Below, piece after piece: positions 1-8,246 of a stretch of DNA of 12,089 bases. The notes beneath the pieces were generated by a model that made no database searches, was not told the origin of the DNA, and saw only the letters and a list, made by a program, of their open reading frames with translations. The translations under genes were made by a program, and so were the position numbers. Positions within the stretch are counted from its first letter, which is position 1; each line of letters starts with the position of its first letter. Source of the stretch: CAXOVX01 sp964213345 (GTDB taxonomy: Bacteria > Pseudomonadota > Alphaproteobacteria > Rickettsiales > Midichloriaceae); assembly GCA_964213345.1 (NCBI GenBank), contig CAXOVX010000003.1, forward strand, positions 1 through 12,089, read 5' to 3'.

Positions 1-230
1 CATATCTCCATCTTATTGCATTATATTATTCATTCCTTAGCCTTACTTCGGGTTTTAAAGGATTCTGGAGTTTTAATAACGATACACACATTCACCTTGC
101 AACAATCCCGAATATACCGGATTGCAGACAAGCTTTCGGATATACATGAGGATTCGACCATCAGAGTGATGAGAGCAGTGCGTAGAAAAGTTAGAGCTTC
201 GAAAGAGATTCAAGCATTGCTCTTCAAAAA
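1..230. other. Non-coding stretch downstream of rpoD (window edge)
   Basis: I see no supported gene in the 230 bases beyond the rpoD stop. A plus-strand reading frame runs from 16 into rpoD, but it has no recognisable motif and half of it is antisense to sigma region 4. On the minus strand there is a possible promoter (TTGCAA at 102-97, 17-base spacer, TTATTA at 79-74). The last three bases of the window (3-1) read ATG on the minus strand, two bases after a GGAG, so a further minus-strand gene could begin exactly at the edge. A short inverted repeat (CAATCC at 103-108, GGATTG at 119-124, 10-base loop) has no T-run beside it, so I do not call it the rpoD terminator. All of this is weak pattern evidence. 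Confidence 0.4.
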
Positions 231-2264
231 TTACTGGACAATGCCTTTAAAATTTTTAGCTCTGTTGGGTCTGCGCAATTTGCGTAGTGCCTTTGCTTCT
301 ATCTGTCTGATACGTTCTCTGGTAACTCTAAAATTTTTACCAACTTCCTCTAAGGTATGATCGGTATTAATGCCTATTCCAAATCTCATGCGTAAGACAC
401 GTTCTTCGCGAGGAGTAAGTGAGACCAAAACCCTTGTCGTAATTTCTTTAAGATTGGAAAGTATTGCAGCATCTACAGGTTGTATGGCATTTTTATCTTC
501 TATAAAATCGGCTAATACGCTAGATTCATCATCTCCTACTGGGTTTTCTAAACTCATTGGTTCTTTTGCAATTTTCAACACTTTTCGCACTTTTTCTACA
601 GGAATACCGAGCTTTTGGGCAATTTCTTCTGTTGTAGGTTCCCTGCCAATATCATATATTACCTGTTTGGAGGTGCGTAAAATCTTATTTATGGTCTCAA
701 TCATATGGACTGGAATTCTTATAGTCCTTGCCTGATCAGCTATGGAACGAGTGATAGCCTGCCTTATCCACCATGTAGCATAAGTTGAAAATTTATATCC
801 TCTTCTGTACTCAAATTTTTCAACTGCCTTCATCAGCCCTATATTGCCTTCTTGTATAAGATCTAAAAATTGTAGACCACGATTCGCATATTTTTTAGCA
901 ATAGATATTACTAATCTCAAATTTGCTTCAATCATCTCTTGCTTAGCTCTGCTCACTCCACGCTCTGCATTTTGTAGATTAAGTATCAATTGCTTAAATG
1001 TAAACACATCAAGTCCGGCTTCTTGGGCTACAGCTTTTAATTTTTGCTTATATTCTTCTATTAATTTAGATACTGCCTGACTGTGACTTTTATGGCATAC
1101 TTTGACGATATCAACACTCCATCTCCAATAACTACTTGCAGAACGTATATTGTACAATTCTAAGAATTTTGTTCGAGCTATTTTATGCTGCTCTAGCGCT
1201 CTCATCAACGCACTTTCAATTGAAATTATCTTTTTATTTAGGGTGTATAATTTTTCTAGTATTTTATCTATAGCATTTTCGTTCAAACGCGTAGTTTGCA
1301 TTAAGTCTCCCATTTGTCCTATCAGCTTATTGTATGCCTCATCATTTTCATTATTGACCACATTTTCGTTGACATACACATTTACCTTTTCCATTTGCGC
1401 AGTAACTAATCCTTTAGCAATCTGACTGGCTTTTTCAAATAACTCAGTCATCCTAGGATATAACGCATTTTCCATGTTCGCTATGGAAGCGCCGTCTCTA
1501 GAAGAACTACCGCCTTCCTCTTCTTCAATATCTAGTTCTTTCTCCTCCTCCTCTTCTACATCTTCATCTGTGGCTTTTTTAGCATTATTTTCGATATCTT
1601 CTTCCTCCTCTTTCTTCTTAATACCTACTTTTTTTTCTTTTCTTAGCTCTACTAGCTCCTCGTTATCGTTTAGCGTACTATCAGGAAACCCATCAGATTC
1701 TTGTTCATGCAATTCAGCAATGTTAAAACTGTCCTGATTAAATTCTTTGGAGTATGTTGCGTCAAGGTCAATGATTTCTCTTAGTGCTGCAGAAGCACTT
1801 GCAATATTATCATACCACTGCAATATTGTTTTTAACATCGGGGGAGTACAACACAAATATCTCATTCTTTTATATCTTTCGTCTTCAATTTTTTTAGCAA
1901 CCTCTATTTCACCATCACGTGTTAATAGTATTTTGTATCCCATCTCCTTCATGTACATACGTACAGTATCGCTCCTGGTATCGCTTTCTTCTACTTCTTC
2001 TTCGCTTACCTGTTCAACGGGCTCAACATAATTCCCCTTATTTGAAAATAGATCCCTATTCTCCTCTTCGTCCTTTCCTTCAACTACAGATACCCCCATA
2101 TCATTTAGCAAAGACACGGTGTCGTCTATTTTGTCTACACTTGCCTCTGGAGGCAATGCTTTATTTAATTCATCATAAGTAACAAAGCCGGCATCTTTCC
2201 CTTTGCTAATAAGTTCCTGCACTCCCATTTCTTTTTTATTGGCCAATTTATCTGTTTTGCTCAT
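231..2264 (-). CDS. rpoD: RNA polymerase primary sigma factor RpoD (sigma-70)
   Basis: This is the housekeeping sigma subunit, which directs core RNA polymerase to -10/-35 promoters. At 677 residues it is in the normal range for alphaproteobacterial RpoD. Seen in order: region 1.1 (about 12-63); region 1.2 (about 98-128, DTVRMYMKEMG then LLTRDGEIEVAKKIE); a long non-conserved region (about 130-430) holding LREIIDLDATY (161-171) and a strongly acidic, low-complexity tract (about 217-250); region 2 (about 439-515) with the core-binding and -10-reading segments NLRLVISIAKKYANRGL and YATWWIRQAITR; region 3 (about 520-600); and region 4 (about 605-670) whose helix-turn-helix for the -35 element includes EEVGKNFRVTRERIRQIEAK. 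Translation starts at an ATG 12 bases after the dnaG stop, with only a weak GAGA as ribosome site, so co-transcription and translational coupling with dnaG are likely. Family assignment is secure. Paralogues such as RpoH lack regions 1.1 and the non-conserved insert. Confidence 0.98.
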   Translation of the reverse strand: MSKTDKLANKKEMGVQELISKGKDAGFVTYDELNKALPPEASVDKIDDTVSLLNDMGVSVVEGKDEEENRDLFSNKGNYVEPVEQVSEEEVEESDTRSDTVRMYMKEMGYKILLTRDGEIEVAKKIEDERYKRMRYLCCTPPMLKTILQWYDNIASASAALREIIDLDATYSKEFNQDSFNIAELHEQESDGFPDSTLNDNEELVELRKEKKVGIKKKEEEEDIENNAKKATDEDVEEEEEKELDIEEEEGGSSSRDGASIANMENALYPRMTELFEKASQIAKGLVTAQMEKVNVYVNENVVNNENDEAYNKLIGQMGDLMQTTRLNENAIDKILEKLYTLNKKIISIESALMRALEQHKIARTKFLELYNIRSASSYWRWSVDIVKVCHKSHSQAVSKLIEEYKQKLKAVAQEAGLDVFTFKQLILNLQNAERGVSRAKQEMIEANLRLVISIAKKYANRGLQFLDLIQEGNIGLMKAVEKFEYRRGYKFSTYATWWIRQAITRSIADQARTIRIPVHMIETINKILRTSKQVIYDIGREPTTEEIAQKLGIPVEKVRKVLKIAKEPMSLENPVGDDESSVLADFIEDKNAIQPVDAAILSNLKEITTRVLVSLTPREERVLRMRFGIGINTDHTLEEVGKNFRVTRERIRQIEAKALRKLRRPNRAKNFKGIVQ

Positions 2265-2276
2265 TTTTATTCTCTA

Positions 2277-4196
2277 TCACTGTAATTCTAGTTCATTAAG
2301 CTCTTGTCGCAATCGCAATTCATCTTGTTTTAGCTTTAGTAAATTTTTCTGTATTGATGTATCATCTTCTATCTTTACGTTTTTTTGTATTTCCTGCATC
2401 TGGGTGGATAGCTCATAAAGTTCATATAACTTAAAAATTTTTAATACCGTCTGTTTGACGATGTTAATATCCTTTATACTCAACATCGCGACATCGTGCT
2501 GCAAGAGATATCTCACCATCTTATTAAATTCCAGATTATCCGCACTATTCAAATGGAATGGAGCTGCTTGTTCGCAAATTTCCCTAACAAAATCCGCGCT
2601 GTTAACTGGCTGACATAACAACAAATCACGCAACAGTGCACTATATTTGTTATTCAATTTTATACGAGCTAACTTTTCTAATATTCCTACATCATCGAGC
2701 AACTCTGTATGTTTTAACAAAACACTAAACAACACACGCAAATAAGCCGGAACATCCCACTCTTCTTTATTTTCTAAAAAAGTAGTTCGTAGGATTGTCT
2801 CTTGCACGGCTAAGCTTTCCTTTACGTACTTGTTACCATTATATGCATTGGAAAAATTAAAGCTACCTTCTTTGTTACTTCTATACATCACTTTTTCTTT
2901 CTGGTGTTTACGGATTAAGTCCCAGTATAGTGAATTAAAGTAGTACTTATATTCAGATCTTAGTGTAGGATGTTTTATTTGATTGGCCAGGTATACTAAT
3001 TTCTCTCTCAAAACTGCTTTTGTTTCTGGTAATTGATCATTTAATAACATTTTGCTTTCTTCTTTAAACAAAAAATCTGCCAGATCTATTTGTTGTGTTT
3101 GCACATTTTCCTTCCAATATTTTTCACCTCTACTTTTTATGATTTCATCCGGATCCTTGCCCTGTTTTAGAGTAATAAATGCAACTGATTTTTCTGGTGT
3201 GACGTCTGGAAGCACGTTATGGGCAGCGCGTAACATAGCTTTTTTACCAGCAATATCGTTATCAAAACACAAAACTGGTTTATTTACATACTGCCATAAA
3301 GTATGTATTTGAGTATTCTTTATGTTAGCTCCAAGAGGGGCCACGGCATTATCTATGTTTTTGCTGGCCAACGCTAATACATCTAAATATCCTTCAACAA
3401 CTACTAATTCTTTTTTTTGCTGCTGCTCTTGCTTCGTTGCGGGATTTCTATGTAATGCAGCTACTGCGATATGCAGTCCATAGAAAAGTGTACCTTTATG
3501 AAATATGTCGCTCTCGCTAGAATTTAAATACTTGGCTTGCGTTTCGTTGTTGTGTAGTATCCTTCCTCCAAAACCAACAACACGTCCTATGGTATCGCAA
3601 ATAGGAAATGTAACTCTACCTGCAAGTGGGTTAAATAAGTCACCTGATTTTACGAACAGTGCTTTACACGTGACTAAATCTTCTCTTGAAAATTTGCTGA
3701 GCAATTGTTTAATCAAAGCCTTGTTGTCTACTGCGTATCCTAGCTGATATTTCTTTATTACCTCAATGCTAATTTCTCGCATCTGTAAATAATTTAAAGC
3801 TTCGTTATTTGAAGTATGTAGCAATTTAGCGTGATACCATTCAGACATCTCTTTATGTATTGTATAATATCTTTGTATCTGATTTGTAGTGTTGCTTTTA
3901 TTATCATACGTTGGTAATTTTATTCCGGCTTCTTCCGCAAGTCTGTGCAGTGCTTCCTTGTAAGTAATATTGTGCAACTGCATAACGAATGCAAAAACAT
4001 CTCCGTGTGCTCCACATCCAAAACAATAAAAGAATTTCTTGAGCTCACTTATCGTAAATGATGGTGTTTTTTCTTGGTGGAAAGGACATAGCCCCACATA
4101 TTCCCCGGCTCCTCGCAATTTAATGTTGACATATTTGCTTATATAGTCTGCTAAAGGAAAGCGCTGTTTTAGCAACTCGTGATACTTGTAGGACAT
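2277..4196 (-). CDS. dnaG: DNA primase DnaG
   Basis: DnaG synthesises the short RNA primers for lagging-strand replication, working with the DnaB helicase. The protein has 639 residues, slightly longer than the usual 580-620. The N-terminal CHC2 zinc finger is complete (C37, H40, C58, C61; CPFH and CFGC). The RNA-polymerase core follows, with GFGGRIL (208-214) and AKYLNSSES (221-229), motifs typical of DnaG. The TOPRIM fold carries the metal-binding acids E268 (VVEGYLDVL), D312 and D314 (FDND), and KDPDEI at 347-352. The C-terminal roughly 200 residues are helical and poorly conserved, as expected for the helicase-binding domain. The start fits other primases, with the zinc finger beginning near residue 37, but no Shine-Dalgarno is visible upstream. 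It ends in tandem stops (TGA TAG) 12 bases before rpoD. Function is certain from motifs. Confidence 0.97.
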   Translation of the reverse strand: MSYKYHELLKQRFPLADYISKYVNIKLRGAGEYVGLCPFHQEKTPSFTISELKKFFYCFGCGAHGDVFAFVMQLHNITYKEALHRLAEEAGIKLPTYDNKSNTTNQIQRYYTIHKEMSEWYHAKLLHTSNNEALNYLQMREISIEVIKKYQLGYAVDNKALIKQLLSKFSREDLVTCKALFVKSGDLFNPLAGRVTFPICDTIGRVVGFGGRILHNNETQAKYLNSSESDIFHKGTLFYGLHIAVAALHRNPATKQEQQQKKELVVVEGYLDVLALASKNIDNAVAPLGANIKNTQIHTLWQYVNKPVLCFDNDIAGKKAMLRAAHNVLPDVTPEKSVAFITLKQGKDPDEIIKSRGEKYWKENVQTQQIDLADFLFKEESKMLLNDQLPETKAVLREKLVYLANQIKHPTLRSEYKYYFNSLYWDLIRKHQKEKVMYRSNKEGSFNFSNAYNGNKYVKESLAVQETILRTTFLENKEEWDVPAYLRVLFSVLLKHTELLDDVGILEKLARIKLNNKYSALLRDLLLCQPVNSADFVREICEQAAPFHLNSADNLEFNKMVRYLLQHDVAMLSIKDINIVKQTVLKIFKLYELYELSTQMQEIQKNVKIEDDTSIQKNLLKLKQDELRLRQELNELELQ

Positions 4197-4324
4197 AATT
4201 ATATTACATGAGTTACACTGGACCTAACATTCAGTTAAACTGATCAAAACCTTTAGGGTGAAGCTACACACCTCTCCAACCTATATCAACAGCAAGTACA
4301 GCTAAATTTTGCCGGACCGATTTC
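4197..4324. other. topA-dnaG intergenic leader
   Basis: These 128 bases separate the topA stop from the dnaG start on the minus strand. No open frame of interest and no convincing terminator (stem plus T-run) is visible, so read-through from topA into dnaG is possible. A perfect dyad TCAGTT-A-AACTGA lies at 4231-4243 and could be an operator or chance. A TATAAT on the minus strand lies only one base before the dnaG ATG, too close to serve that start. A TTGATC just upstream of the dyad (minus sense) has no good partner -10. I therefore make no promoter call here. Confidence 0.4.
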
Positions 4325-6859
4325 TTATACCATTTTGCGTAATCTGGAATTACTTTTTGTAGGACTTTTTTTGCGTTTTTCGCTACTACCAGCCTTAGTG
4401 TATTTTGATTTTGTTCCCTGAGATTTGGCAGCTCCTTTCGCAATCAATTCTAATGCTTGATCCAGACTAAGTGTAAAGATATCACCATTTTTTATTGAAT
4501 AATACTTTTTTTGATATTCAACATATGGACCATATCTTCCTATCCCTATGTTGATTTTCTCCCCAGTCCCTGGATGCTTAGCTAATACACAAGGCATTTC
4601 TAATAAGCGTTCTGCATATTCCAAAGTTATTTCATTAATATTGACATTTTTAGGTAGTGCAATTGTTTTAGACTTTTTTTCACTGCTATTTAAACGTAAA
4701 TAGAACCCATACGGTCCTGAATTTAGAGTCACTAGTCCTTGAGTGACTTTGTCTATCCCTAATTCCACAGGATATTTCGTATCTACATTTTTTTTATTTT
4801 CATCTTTTGTTGCACTACTTTGTACGTCACTACTAAGTCCATTCATTGCCAATTTTCTGGTATGCTTACATTCTGGATAACGTGAACAACCGAGAAATGA
4901 GCCAAATTTCCCATTTTTTAGCTTTAATTCCCCGATTTCACAACTTGGACATATCTTCCCCTTATTTACTGTGTCCAATTTATCTTCGCTAAAATTTCTT
5001 TCCTCCGTTGTGTCTACACTGTGTTGAGCAGCATTAAATATATAGTCGCCTAACACTGTCTCAATGCTGTTCAGAATAACATTTGTTTGCAGCTGCATCA
5101 CACTATCAGCATTGTATTTAAATGGTTGCCAGAAGCTGCTTAATACTTGTTTATAATCTTTTTTCCCGTTAGAAATATCATCTAATTCATCTTCAAGCTT
5201 AGCTGTAAAATCATATTGCACATATTGGTTAAAGAAGCTTATTAAAAACGCATCTACCAATTCTCCGCGCTCTTCAGGTATAAAAGCTTTATTGCTCAAA
5301 TTAACATATTGCCTATCCAATAAAATCGAGATTACAGTAGGATAAGTTGATGGACGACCAATGCCTAGTGCTTCCATCTTTTTTACTAAGCTTGCTTCCG
5401 TGTAGCGAGCAGGTGGTTGGGTGAAGTGCTGTATTGGGTTAATTTTTTTTGCAATAATATCCTCTCCACCTTTAAATTTGGGTAAAAATTGATTTTGCCC
5501 TGTTGCACTATCTTCTCCTTCTTCCGCCTCTTCTTCTAATTTTTTATCAACATTTTTCTGGTTTTCTGTGATTTTATGAAATCCAGGGAAAATTACAACT
5601 GTTCCCTTAGCCTTGAATATTGTACTAGAATCAATTCCTGATTCTTCCTTGCAGCAGATATCAATTGTGGTACTTTCTAAAATCGCCTCTTTCATTTGGC
5701 TTGCAACGAGTCTGCGCCATATGATACTATAGAGTTTCAGCTGATCACGTTCTAAAAATTGTTCTATATCTTCTGGTAGCAGTTTTGCATTAGTAGGCCT
5801 TATTGCCTCGTGTGCTTCTTGTGCATTTTTTATTTTATTTTTAAAAATCCGAGGTTTTTGTAGAGCGTATTCATTCCCAAATTTACGTCGTATCAATTCT
5901 AGGGCTGCTTCCGCCGCTTCTGTAGAAATTGCAACGCTATCTGTACGCATATATGTAATGAGCCCCATTAGCTTGCCTCCAATTTCAATCCCTTCATAAA
6001 GTTTCTGCGCAACTTGCGCAGTCTTACGCGCAGAGAACCCAAGTTTGTGCGCAGCTTCTTGAATCAGAGTAGAAGTAGTAAAAGGAGGAGGTGGAGTACG
6101 CTTAATTACTTTCTTTTCAATATTACCAACATAAAATTTGTACGTTGCAATTTGTTGGACAATAGCATCAGCTTCTTTTGCATTTGTAATATCATACTTA
6201 TCTAATTTTTTTCCGTTTAATACTGCTAACTCAGCCATAAACTTGTGATTTATGTCATGATAAAATATTCCTTGTACACTCCAATATTCCTTTATTTTAA
6301 AACTTCGTATCTCTGCTTCTCGAGCACATATAATTCTTAATGCAACCGACTGTACCCTACCAGCTGATCTGCTACCAGGTAATTTACGCCATAATATAGG
6401 AGATAGCGTAAAGCCTACTAGATAATCTAAGGCTTGTCTTGCTTGTTGAGCATGTATTAAGTCCATATTTAGGTCACGAGCATTAATCAACGCATCTTTA
6501 ATTGCTGTGGGCGTGATTTCGTAAAACACAATGCGCTTTACTTTTTTGCCAGTGATGGCATTTTCCTGTTTCATAATCTCAGCAATATGCCACGATATTG
6601 CTTCTCCTTCACGATCAGGATCTGTAGCTAGGTAGATTTCGGTACTTTTTTTTGCACTTGCTATAATTCCCTTTAAATATCTTGTTGATTTTTCGATAAT
6701 TTCGTACCGAATATCAAAATCATCCTCTGGACGCACAGACCGTGCTTTAGAAGGAATACTACGCACATGACCTGCTGAAGACAATACTTCATACTCTGAC
6801 CCCAAGTATTTATTGATGGTCTTCGCCTTAGCAGGAGACTCGACAATTAAAAGTTTCAT
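4325..6859 (-). CDS. topA: DNA topoisomerase I (type IA) TopA
   Basis: TopA relaxes negative supercoils by transient single-strand cleavage through a 5'-phosphotyrosine. The 844-residue protein shows: the TOPRIM domain with E7 (LLIVESPAKAKTI) and TDPDREGEAI (79-88, acids D80, D82, E84); ARQALDYLVGF (140-150) and SAGRVQSVALR (165-175); the catalytic tyrosine Y303 in GLITYMRTDS (299-308); AQEAHEAIRPT (346-356); and ARYTEASLVKKMEALGIGRPSTY (begins 484). One intact four-cysteine zinc ribbon remains (C637, C640, C658, C664), followed by two zinc-ribbon-like repeats without cysteines (NSGPYGFYLRL near 713, GIGRYGPYVEY near 772) and a lysine-rich tail (about 812-844), as in many alphaproteobacterial TopAs. 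A short acidic insertion lies at 440-451. The ATG at 6859 has an AAAGTGG nearby as a possible ribosome site. A TATTAT (6915-6910, minus sense) is a possible -10, without a good -35. Confidence 0.97.
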   Translation of the reverse strand: MKLLIVESPAKAKTINKYLGSEYEVLSSAGHVRSIPSKARSVRPEDDFDIRYEIIEKSTRYLKGIIASAKKSTEIYLATDPDREGEAISWHIAEIMKQENAITGKKVKRIVFYEITPTAIKDALINARDLNMDLIHAQQARQALDYLVGFTLSPILWRKLPGSRSAGRVQSVALRIICAREAEIRSFKIKEYWSVQGIFYHDINHKFMAELAVLNGKKLDKYDITNAKEADAIVQQIATYKFYVGNIEKKVIKRTPPPPFTTSTLIQEAAHKLGFSARKTAQVAQKLYEGIEIGGKLMGLITYMRTDSVAISTEAAEAALELIRRKFGNEYALQKPRIFKNKIKNAQEAHEAIRPTNAKLLPEDIEQFLERDQLKLYSIIWRRLVASQMKEAILESTTIDICCKEESGIDSSTIFKAKGTVVIFPGFHKITENQKNVDKKLEEEAEEGEDSATGQNQFLPKFKGGEDIIAKKINPIQHFTQPPARYTEASLVKKMEALGIGRPSTYPTVISILLDRQYVNLSNKAFIPEERGELVDAFLISFFNQYVQYDFTAKLEDELDDISNGKKDYKQVLSSFWQPFKYNADSVMQLQTNVILNSIETVLGDYIFNAAQHSVDTTEERNFSEDKLDTVNKGKICPSCEIGELKLKNGKFGSFLGCSRYPECKHTRKLAMNGLSSDVQSSATKDENKKNVDTKYPVELGIDKVTQGLVTLNSGPYGFYLRLNSSEKKSKTIALPKNVNINEITLEYAERLLEMPCVLAKHPGTGEKINIGIGRYGPYVEYQKKYYSIKNGDIFTLSLDQALELIAKGAAKSQGTKSKYTKAGSSEKRKKSPTKSNSRLRKMV

Positions 6860-6968
6860 TTGCCACTTTAAAGAGTGATTATTTCGTTGTATAAACTACA
6901 TAAAGGTACATAATACAATTGTAAAACAACATTATTGAATTGCAAAATAATTAGGTCATAGTAAATCA
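6860..6968. other. Divergent gap between topA and the small membrane-protein gene
   Basis: These 109 very AT-rich bases must carry the start signals for topA (leftward) and for the 6969-8131 pair (rightward), because the genes diverge here. I see only partial promoter matches on either strand, so I do not name a site. It contains several short inverted sequences built from TTGTA/TACAA (ttgtat at about 6887-6892 facing atacaa at about 6912-6917; acaattgt at about 6915-6922), which could be a regulator-binding arrangement or reflect base composition. Confidence 0.35.
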
Positions 6969-7124
6969 ATGTCAAATATGCAAAAAAAGAGAAGCATAAC
7001 AAGGTCTAAAACGCTATTTTATGCGTCGTTTATTGTAGTATGTTTATTGCTGTTTTTTTTAATATTACTCGCCAATTATAAAGTAACTCTAAAGCCAGAA
7101 TACAAAGAAGTAACAATACATTAA
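6969..7124 (+). CDS. Small single-pass membrane protein, unrecognised (51 aa)
   Basis: A 51-codon frame starts at the ATG at 6969 and ends at TAA 7122-7124. The predicted protein has a basic N-terminus (residues 5-15, KKRSITRSK among them), one strongly hydrophobic segment (about 17-35, FYASFIVVCLLLFFLILLA) and a short polar tail ending KPEYKEVTIH. By the positive-inside rule the N-terminus would lie in the cytoplasm and the tail in the periplasm. This ordered layout in an otherwise very AT-rich, stop-rich region supports a real gene. So does its position 17 bases before xerD on the same strand, suggesting a shared transcript. The ribosome site is weak (AGG near 6953). A second ATG at 6978 would shorten it by three residues. 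I recognise no family. Size and topology would fit a small accessory subunit of a membrane complex, but nothing in the sequence shows which. Confidence 0.6.
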   Translation: MSNMQKKRSITRSKTLFYASFIVVCLLLFFLILLANYKVTLKPEYKEVTIH

Positions 7125-7141
7125 ATAACAAATAGTTCAAG

Positions 7142-8131
7142 ATGGGATCTATCCTCCAAATTCCTTCTTCAAAGGATCAAGACGGCAAGTTGTGTCTGGT
7201 TTTCTTAGAAAATTTTCTTGATATGCTGCTTGCAGAGCGTTCTGCTTCGGTAAACACCATTACTGCTTATCGTAATGACATAGTCTCTTTGATTAATTTT
7301 CTACTTGCTCGTGACTTAAGCATCCATGATGTCAACTATAACGAACTCGTAGAATACATAACATATTTGAATGTTGAGCATTTTGCTAATAGCACATTGT
7401 CTCGAAAAATTTCTGCTATACGCCAATTTTTCCACTTTTTAATGACTGAACATATAAGGGGAGATAATCCTACTTCAAATATTGAGCTTCCAAAAAGAGT
7501 TCGCCACCTTCCCAAGGCTCTTTCACAGCAAGATATCAATATTTTGCTTGAAGCTGTTTACAAAGACAATAGTGTGGAAGGTATCAGGAATATTGCTATG
7601 TTGGAAATTTTGTATGCTACTGGTATGCGCATTTCTGAGCTTGTAACGTTAAAAATGCAGATGATTGAATGTAATGCAATTAGTAAAGTGATTTTAAATC
7701 GGTTACTGATTAAGGGAAAAGGTGGAAAAGAAAGAATAGTGTTATTGAATGATACAGCTGTAGTAGTATTGCAAAAATATTTATCGGTGAGAGAGTATTT
7801 GATAAAATCATCTGGTGGGAAAAAAAACGATTGGCTGTTCCCTTCATTAACGAAAAATAAGCGTGTTACGCATATGACACGGCAACGTTTTGGGCAGATA
7901 CTGAAGGCATTAGCTATGGCAAATGGTATTGATCCCAGTATAGTGTCGCCACATAAAATACGACATTCTTTTGCAAGTCACATGTTGCAGAATGGTGCTA
8001 ATCTACGAATTATTCAAGATTTATTAGGACATGCTAGCATAACTTCTACGCAGATATATACCAAAGTATATGATGATAAAATTGCGGATTTATTTTTAAA
8101 TAAGCATCCATTGGCGAGGAGACATAAATAA
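7142..8131 (+). CDS. xerD: Tyrosine recombinase XerD/XerC type
   Basis: This is a site-specific recombinase of the family that resolves chromosome dimers at dif during division, acting with FtsK and normally a second Xer protein. Its 329 residues are close to the usual 295-320. The N-terminal SAM-like DNA-binding domain (about 20-105) contains SVNTITAYRNDI and the motif TLSRKISAIRQFFHFL (85-100). The catalytic domain has all expected residues: R163 (ATGMRISEL), K193 (KGKGGKER), H271 and R274 (HKIRHSFASHML), H297 (LLGHASIT) and the nucleophile Y306 (QIYTKV). Nothing suggests an integron or phage integrase, as there is no att-like repeat or cargo next to it. Whether this is XerD or XerC cannot be separated with certainty by eye. 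Domain content is definite and the D/C label is inferred. The ATG at 7142 has no good Shine-Dalgarno, so coupling to the upstream small gene is possible. Confidence 0.92.
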   Translation: MGSILQIPSSKDQDGKLCLVFLENFLDMLLAERSASVNTITAYRNDIVSLINFLLARDLSIHDVNYNELVEYITYLNVEHFANSTLSRKISAIRQFFHFLMTEHIRGDNPTSNIELPKRVRHLPKALSQQDINILLEAVYKDNSVEGIRNIAMLEILYATGMRISELVTLKMQMIECNAISKVILNRLLIKGKGGKERIVLLNDTAVVVLQKYLSVREYLIKSSGGKKNDWLFPSLTKNKRVTHMTRQRFGQILKALAMANGIDPSIVSPHKIRHSFASHMLQNGANLRIIQDLLGHASITSTQIYTKVYDDKIADLFLNKHPLARRHK

Positions 8132-8181
8132 GTAGTGTAAAGCTTGATTCAAACAAATGATATGTTTTGTATTAAAAATAC

Positions 8182-8209
8182 TTGAATTTGTGCATAATTA
8201 TCGTAATAT
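8182..8209 (+). promoter_or_regulatory. Candidate sigma-70 promoter for tolC
   Basis: TTGAAT (8182-8187) and TAATAT (8204-8209) are separated by 16 bases in the 115-base gap between xerD and tolC. The predicted start of transcription is near 8216, giving a leader of about 30 bases before the GTG start. The match is reasonable for an AT-rich genome, where chance matches are common. The 9-mer TTATCGTAA overlaps the -10 (8198-8206). Confidence 0.45.
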
Positions 8210-8246
8210 GAGAGTGAATTTATGGTCTTTATTTAGGTATTGAGTT

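Noticed and set aside
103..124. Inverted repeat CAATCC/GGATTG as the rpoD terminator
   Set aside because: Six-pair stem with a ten-base loop and no T-run on the minus strand; does not meet the pattern of an intrinsic terminator.
130..165. tRNA-like T-loop sequence (GGTCGAATCC on the minus strand)
   Set aside because: The flanking bases do not form a five-pair T stem, and no anticodon arm, acceptor stem or CCA fits around it.
16..360. Plus-strand 114-codon frame overlapping the rpoD end
   Set aside because: Its second half is antisense to conserved sigma region 4, the first half shows no motif, and there is no ribosome site.
762..770. DnaA-box-like TTATCCACC
   Set aside because: A single imperfect match inside conserved rpoD coding sequence; no cluster of boxes or AT-rich unwinding region typical of an origin.
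1474..1737. Plus-strand serine-rich open frame (runs of Ser/Phe)
   Set aside because: It is the exact antisense of the Glu/Asp-rich tract of rpoD; Glu codons read backwards give Ser and Phe codons. No independent start signal.
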